A stretch of 8,743 bases of DNA from Nitrososphaerota archaeon (GTDB lineage: Archaea; Thermoproteota; Nitrososphaeria; Nitrososphaerales; Nitrosopumilaceae). The notes beneath the pieces were generated by a model. The model made no database searches, had not been told where the DNA came from, and saw nothing but the letters and a program-made list of their open reading frames with translations. Made by a program: the position numbers and the translations under genes. The stretch is taken from assembly GCA_028867395.1 (NCBI GenBank), contig JAGWGO010000044.1, forward strand, positions 1-8,743. The letters are read 5' to 3'. Position 1 is the stretch's first letter. Each line of letters begins with the position of its first letter. Shown in pieces: positions 5,701-8,743 of this stretch.

Positions 5701-6459
5701 TCAAGTGTTGTACATCGACTGTACGCTGCCATAGAAATTCTGCAAGTCAGTTATGGAGGCCGCGTTTATATCCCTAAGATGACCCAAAGTTTGCCTTCTT
5801 GATAGAACGGTATTTAGTTTTTCAGTGTACCTGTTAGTTACATCCTCAACTCTTTCTGGTGAAAATGCAAGAACGTAGACATACTGTTTATTCCAATTCC
5901 TTTCGTAATAGCGCGGGTTGTCAAACGAATGAGGGTATTGAAAGGTAGAATCCACATGAATCCATTTGCCATCAAGAAATACCTCATTCCAACAATGGTC
6001 AAGATAATCGTATGCAATTCTTGATTCTACAGATACAGAACTTAGAACGGCTCCAAAAAGAATGGACCATTCACCACACCTTCCATATCTGGTCTCAGCA
6101 ATTTTTAGAACGTCACTATATCTTGGAATTATCTTTCTTGCGCCACATTTGCTACATGTGTGAATTTCGGTCTTGCGAACCTGCCAAGAACTTCCTGTCT
6201 CTATTTCTACCTGCATAAACAATGGATTGCTGTCTGTGCTGCATCTCTCACATACAATTTGGTTTGGAGTCCAAGTCATGAACTCCTTGAACCACTTTAA
6301 GAGCGAGGGCATCATCTCTACCTCAAGTACCTCTTTTGGAATCAATTCCCTGATAGATTTCATGACAATTGGATCTTTGTACTGACTAGTTACGGTCTTG
6401 TAAAACAGAAAGGAGTTCTTTATAGCATCAAAGTCAATGGTAGAACATCCCGATTGCAT
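5701..6459 (-). CDS. Peptide:N-glycanase (Png1/NGLY1)-like transglutaminase-fold enzyme
   Basis: The 252-residue protein matches the catalytic core of eukaryotic cytosolic peptide:N-glycanase, which cuts N-glycans from Asn of misfolded glycoproteins. In order: an entry segment LLKWFKEFMTW (53-63); two zinc knuckles CERC (70-73) and CSKC (102-105); IPRYSDVLKIAETRYGRCGEW with catalytic Cys128; DHCWNEV with His155; KWIHVDS with Asp170; then YVLAFSPERVEDVTNRY (195-211) and VLSRR (218-222), which parallel the end of the eukaryotic core. The Cys-His spacing of 27 is the same as in yeast and human enzymes; His-Asp is 15 rather than 17. No PUB or PAW domain and no signal peptide are present, so it should be cytosolic. 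The start is ATG 6459, with a weak TATA-like AGCATATC about 29 bases upstream. Activity on glycans is inference; another transglutaminase-fold activity (protease or amidase) is the alternative. Confidence 0.85.
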   Translation of the reverse strand: MQSGCSTIDFDAIKNSFLFYKTVTSQYKDPIVMKSIRELIPKEVLEVEMMPSLLKWFKEFMTWTPNQIVCERCSTDSNPLFMQVEIETGSSWQVRKTEIHTCSKCGARKIIPRYSDVLKIAETRYGRCGEWSILFGAVLSSVSVESRIAYDYLDHCWNEVFLDGKWIHVDSTFQYPHSFDNPRYYERNWNKQYVYVLAFSPERVEDVTNRYTEKLNTVLSRRQTLGHLRDINAASITDLQNFYGSVQSMYNT

Positions 6460-6468
6460 TGTTTTTTA

Positions 6469-6504
6469 TTCCCAAAACACAGAGATATGCTTTTTCCCAA
6501 AACA
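6469..6504. repeat. Short direct repeat upstream of the glycanase-like gene
   Basis: TTCCCAAAACA occurs at 6469-6479 and again at 6494-6504, a spacing of 25 bases or about 2.5 helical turns. The pair flanks the weak TATA-like sequence (6484-6491, minus strand) before the 5701-6459 gene. It may bind a regulator or be chance. Confidence 0.35.
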
Positions 6505-6544
6505 AGACAAGGTTTCGATGATTTGAAGGACAATAATAGGCGGC

Positions 6545-7083
6545 ATGAATTGCATCATGGCTGTAGTCTCAAGTCTTGCCATATTTTCTGCAGTCATGTT
6601 TGGAATTGCACCTGCTGCCAACTCTTACATGACAGGAACCCATGAAAGAATCTTCACTGCCCATATCAATCAGAAAATTCTTACATCAAGGAATTTTACA
6701 TTACAATCGATATAAGTAAACCGACATGAAAAGTTGCAAATTGGCCAATTCCTGTTACATGCCTCAGGTACTAGTCGTAGATTGTTATTCCAAAGTTACA
6801 TTGCAAAATAACGATATTGACACACATTTAATCTCAAGTGGAAGTCAAGATGATGGTCCGAAAGGATGGTTTGCAAGCACCATACTAAATCCTGGCGATG
6901 TCTACTCGTATGTGTTTGACCGACCAGGAATATGGGATGCTATGATCCTATGCACAGTTGGGCAGAGGCACTGTAATTGTAAAGAGCGGTAACAATGAAA
7001 CAGATTCAGAATAGATAAAGTTTGTAACTGGACCAAACTGCACCTTGGGTGAACCAAATTGTACGTATCCTAACTTGAAATGA
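6545..7083 (+). pseudogene. Decayed secreted cupredoxin (plastocyanin-like blue copper protein)
   Basis: The pieces of one gene lie in several frames. ATG 6545 opens a signal peptide (MNCIMAVVSSLAIFSAVMFG, then IAPAANS) that stops at 6715. A second frame, open from 6720 to 6992, carries the cupredoxin core: NSCYMPQVLVVD, then VTLQNNDIDTHLISSGSQDD with the first copper-ligand His, and NPGDVYSYVFDRPGIWD. After 6938 the homology moves to another frame (YDPMHSWAE, 6941-6967), then to a third (GTVIVKSGNNETDSE, 6970-7011). The two shifts each equal a one-base deletion. A TAG at 7012 is followed by the same open frame to TGA 7083. In this reconstruction the copper-ligand Cys position is Asp. Intact relatives are abundant secreted electron carriers in ammonia-oxidising archaea. 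Sequencing error could explain a shift but hardly all of these. The join between signal peptide and core is uncertain. Confidence 0.75.
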
Positions 7084-7127
7084 AAAGATGTTCAGTATTT
7101 CCTATAAAACCAGTTTGCCAAACCTGA

Positions 7128-7161
7128 GAAATTAAAACAAAATTGTTAGTATTTTTCCTTT
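7128..7161. terminator. T-rich termination region between convergent genes
   Basis: The minus strand carries AATTTTGTTTTAATTTC (7128-7144) just after the stop of the MscS-like gene. The plus strand carries TATTTTTCCTT (7150-7160) after the cupredoxin remnant. Both fit archaeal oligo-T termination; no strong hairpin is seen. Confidence 0.4.
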
Positions 7162-8143
7162 AGACTGTAAGCATGTCCTTGTTTGGCTTGTGCAATATGG
7201 TGACCTGCTTATTCATCAGTTCCTTTGTAGGAATCACTATGCTCTCATTTTTCTCATTTGCTACAATGATGTGCAGTAATTCAACTGCAGTAATTGTTCC
7301 GGAAATGTCTCCTACTTTGATCTTTTGACCAATCTTGAATACCGTTCTTTGAGTTGATGCGCCTGCTATTGCTGCTGGCAGCACGTCCTTGAGTGTGAAT
7401 CCAAGCCCTACTGCTATTGCAGCTCCTATAGCAATTGCAATGCTCCAGGAGAATGCTGATACTAGCGTTGGAATTACAGATTGACCAATTCCAATCTGTG
7501 TCAATCCCACTGCAAAGACAATGCTGTAAACTACTGCCTTTACCCCCACGCCAACGTATCTTGTTCCACCATAGTGCCTCACCATCATTTCGTGGTTTAC
7601 CCACTTTATTACATAATTTGCAATTATAGATCCTATTAGAACAATTAGAACAAAGGCCAAAAGATTTGGAATCCAGAGCCATAACGATGTCATCGCAGAT
7701 GTGAGTTGCTGCAGTTGTAACGCGTTGATTGCGGCTACTACGAAGAACAGATAGACAAACCACTTTATTGTTGAAGCAATTAGTCGCACAGAATCAAACT
7801 TTCCTACCGCGTCCTCTACCATGTGCACGTCAGGAATGTTCTCTACGTTTGCCTTTTGCATTATCTTTCTTGCTGTCTTTTCTACTACTCTGCCCACTAT
7901 CTTTCCTGCAACAAGTCCTATTGTCAAAAGTACTCCCGCCGCAATTATTTTGGGAGCTGCGCCTGCTACAGCGCTCGCAAAGGCAGTTATTGCTGCAGTC
8001 TCGGGTGCATAGAATCTGTCTGCTGAAGTATCAGTCTGAGCGTAAGCAGAGCTTGTACTGAATCCTAATACCAATATAGAAAATACCACAATACCATAAA
8101 TCGGTAGATATGACCATGTTATCTTGGCAAGATTTGAAAGCAA
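7160..8143 (-). CDS. Small MscS-like mechanosensitive channel with conserved TM-helix region
   Basis: The 327-residue protein would release ions when membrane tension rises. An N-terminal hydrophobic segment (12-35, ending SSAYA-Q) is probably a cleaved signal peptide. Four or five membrane helices follow, at about 50-86, 121-142, 154-181, 197-218 and 229-262. The last is Gly/Ala-rich (IAIGAAIAVGLGFTLKD) like the MscS pore helix. The MscS beta domain follows at 268-316 (KIGQKIKVGDISGTITAVE ... IVIPTKEL). The protein ends there, so the large C-terminal alpha/beta cage of E. coli MscS is absent. The start is TTG 8143: an in-frame TGA lies at 8153-8155, no ATG is in frame before the signal peptide, and a TATA box lies about 27 bases upstream. 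The plus-strand remnant is convergent to it. Confidence 0.87.
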   Translation of the reverse strand: MLSNLAKITWSYLPIYGIVVFSILVLGFSTSSAYAQTDTSADRFYAPETAAITAFASAVAGAAPKIIAAGVLLTIGLVAGKIVGRVVEKTARKIMQKANVENIPDVHMVEDAVGKFDSVRLIASTIKWFVYLFFVVAAINALQLQQLTSAMTSLWLWIPNLLAFVLIVLIGSIIANYVIKWVNHEMMVRHYGGTRYVGVGVKAVVYSIVFAVGLTQIGIGQSVIPTLVSAFSWSIAIAIGAAIAVGLGFTLKDVLPAAIAGASTQRTVFKIGQKIKVGDISGTITAVELLHIIVANEKNESIVIPTKELMNKQVTILHKPNKDMLTV

Positions 8144-8162
8144 CGATTTGTTTCATCTGAGA

Positions 8163-8176
8163 GTAGATATTTCTAC
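8163..8176 (-). promoter_or_regulatory. TATA box within a small palindrome, for the MscS-like gene
   Basis: GTAGA-TATT-TCTAC is a perfect 5-4-5 inverted repeat whose centre reads AAATATC on the minus strand, about 27 bases before TTG 8143. A repressor bound here would block the TATA box; the palindrome may also be chance. Confidence 0.4.
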
Positions 8177-8477
8177 ATAGACGTAAAGACTCTTCTTACA
8201 GCCAACTAAAATCTTCTCAACCTCTCGTTTTGAGCGTGATTTTTTTCAGATTTACATGCACTTGCAGTGATTAAATCTCTTCAGACATCAATGTAGAAAA
8301 AATTATTCCATCATACCAACTACGAATCGAGAATAATTTAGTTGATTATTTTCTTGCAATAAATTCATACAAAACAATTCTGATCAGAAAACGCAAATTT
8401 CATAAGATTTTGCAGCATTTTTGTGCAACTTGGGTTCCATTTCTGATCTTTTAGGTTGATCGGGGCCAAAGTTAATG
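8177..8477. other. AT-rich intergenic stretch with a possible structured RNA element
   Basis: I find no convincing gene here. GATCAGAAA (8382-8390) pairs exactly with TTTCTGATC (8440-8448), enclosing 49 bases that can fold further (GCAAA 8393-8397 with TTTGC 8409-8413, or TTGCA with TGCAA). This could be a small RNA or a leader structure, but no promoter clearly precedes it and no known RNA family is recognised. A T-run at 8241-8247 has no obvious upstream plus-strand gene. The rest is AT-rich without visible features. Confidence 0.35.
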
Positions 8478-8484
8478 TTAAATT
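8478..8484 (+). promoter_or_regulatory. TATA box for the 8507 gene
   Basis: TTAAATT is centred 26 bases before ATG 8507, consistent with a leaderless mRNA and with this ATG as the start. Confidence 0.55.
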
Positions 8485-8506
8485 GGTTTGCTTCATCAAA
8501 CTTGGA

Positions 8507-8743
8507 ATGGATGAGTTTGAAGAGTTTGCCTCTGCCCTTTTAGATCAGATCTCAGTTGAGTTAAATGAAGAAAAGACAATAAAGGAATCCCAGTCAAAGG
8601 CCGCAGAAACCTTTGGCTCAAAGATAGTTTTTGAAGACCTCGAGACAATATCTGAAAAAATTGTTGCAAGTAACGCACAAAAAGTACTAGATTTTACAGG
8701 CATTTCAGTACCCGAGAGCAAGATAGAGTTCCCAGATTTAGTA
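8507..8743 (+). CDS. Acidic protein of unknown function (5' part; runs off the window)
   Basis: The frame is open for 79 codons from ATG 8507 to the window edge. The product starts MDEFEEFASALLDQISVELN and is rich in Glu, Asp and Lys. It looks helical at about 1-60 and may form a coiled coil; a less helical segment follows (DFTGISVPESKIEFPDL). There is no signal peptide or membrane segment in the visible part. I do not recognise the family. Start and strand are supported by the TATA box 26 bases upstream. Confidence 0.75.
   Translation, partial: MDEFEEFASALLDQISVELNEEKTIKESQSKAAETFGSKIVFEDLETISEKIVASNAQKVLDFTGISVPESKIEFPDLV

Noticed and set aside
6454..6645. Plus-strand frame of 63 codons before the cupredoxin relic
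   Set aside because: It overlaps the glycanase-like start and reads the relic's signal-peptide region in the wrong frame, giving a Cys/His-rich product that could be mistaken for a zinc finger.
7281..7763. Minus-strand frame of 160 codons inside the MscS-like gene
   Set aside because: It is out of frame with the membrane protein, and its Cys/Ser/Asn-rich composition is typical of a shifted reading of a helical membrane gene.
7729..8061. Plus-strand Leu-rich frame of 110 codons
   Set aside because: It lies opposite the MscS-like membrane helices; Leu richness is expected for the complement of Ala/Ile/Val codons.
8382..8448. A tRNA gene in the gap before the last gene
   Set aside because: No cloverleaf with a TTC-type T loop and acceptor stem can be formed.
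8496..8678. Minus-strand frame of 60 codons at the right end
   Set aside because: It is opposite the 8507 gene, which has a TATA box at the right distance.

Overview
The window looks like ordinary chromosomal DNA of an ammonia-oxidising-type archaeon (Nitrososphaerota/Thaumarchaeota). This is inferred from the gene families (stand-alone CBS-domain proteins, two UspA proteins, small ArsR-like winged-helix regulators, a decayed secreted cupredoxin) and from archaeal promoters. Most genes have an AT-rich TATA box 25-28 bases before the start codon, so their mRNAs are probably leaderless. Assignment below phylum is not possible from the sequence alone. I see no tRNA, rRNA, CRISPR array, insertion sequence or phage gene.

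Layout: 1-284 (-) is the 5' part of a secreted Gln/Gly-rich protein, with a small unknown gene (290-472) just upstream. 522-1553 (-) is a zinc-type medium-chain alcohol dehydrogenase. 1646-2119 (-) is a UspA protein, divergent from 2254-2766 (+), a CBS-pair protein with a C-terminal C2H2 zinc finger. 2818-3396 (+) is a probable ribbon-helix-helix regulator, convergent with an unknown 110-residue protein (3431-3763, -). That gene diverges from a winged-helix regulator (3908-4342, +) across a region holding a perfect 7-3-7 palindrome, a good operator candidate. The regulator overlaps a four-CBS protein (4339-5199, +), which is followed by a second UspA (5238-5666, +). 5701-6459 (-) encodes a protein with the complete catalytic and zinc signature of eukaryotic cytosolic peptide:N-glycanase (Png1/NGLY1). 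Upstream and divergent from it is a frameshifted cupredoxin pseudogene (about 6545-7083, +). 7160-8143 (-) is a short MscS-like membrane channel. After a 363-base gap, the start of an unknown acidic protein (8507-8743, +) runs off the window.

The middle (1646-5666) reads as a nucleotide-sensing and stress-regulation neighbourhood: two UspA proteins, six CBS domains in two proteins, and two DNA-binding regulators. The joint role is inference. The most unusual item is the peptide:N-glycanase homologue, which has no signal peptide and so would work in the cytosol of an archaeon. Next are the CBS-zinc-finger fusion and the palindromic operator candidate. Function calls rest on motif recognition by eye; no database search was run.
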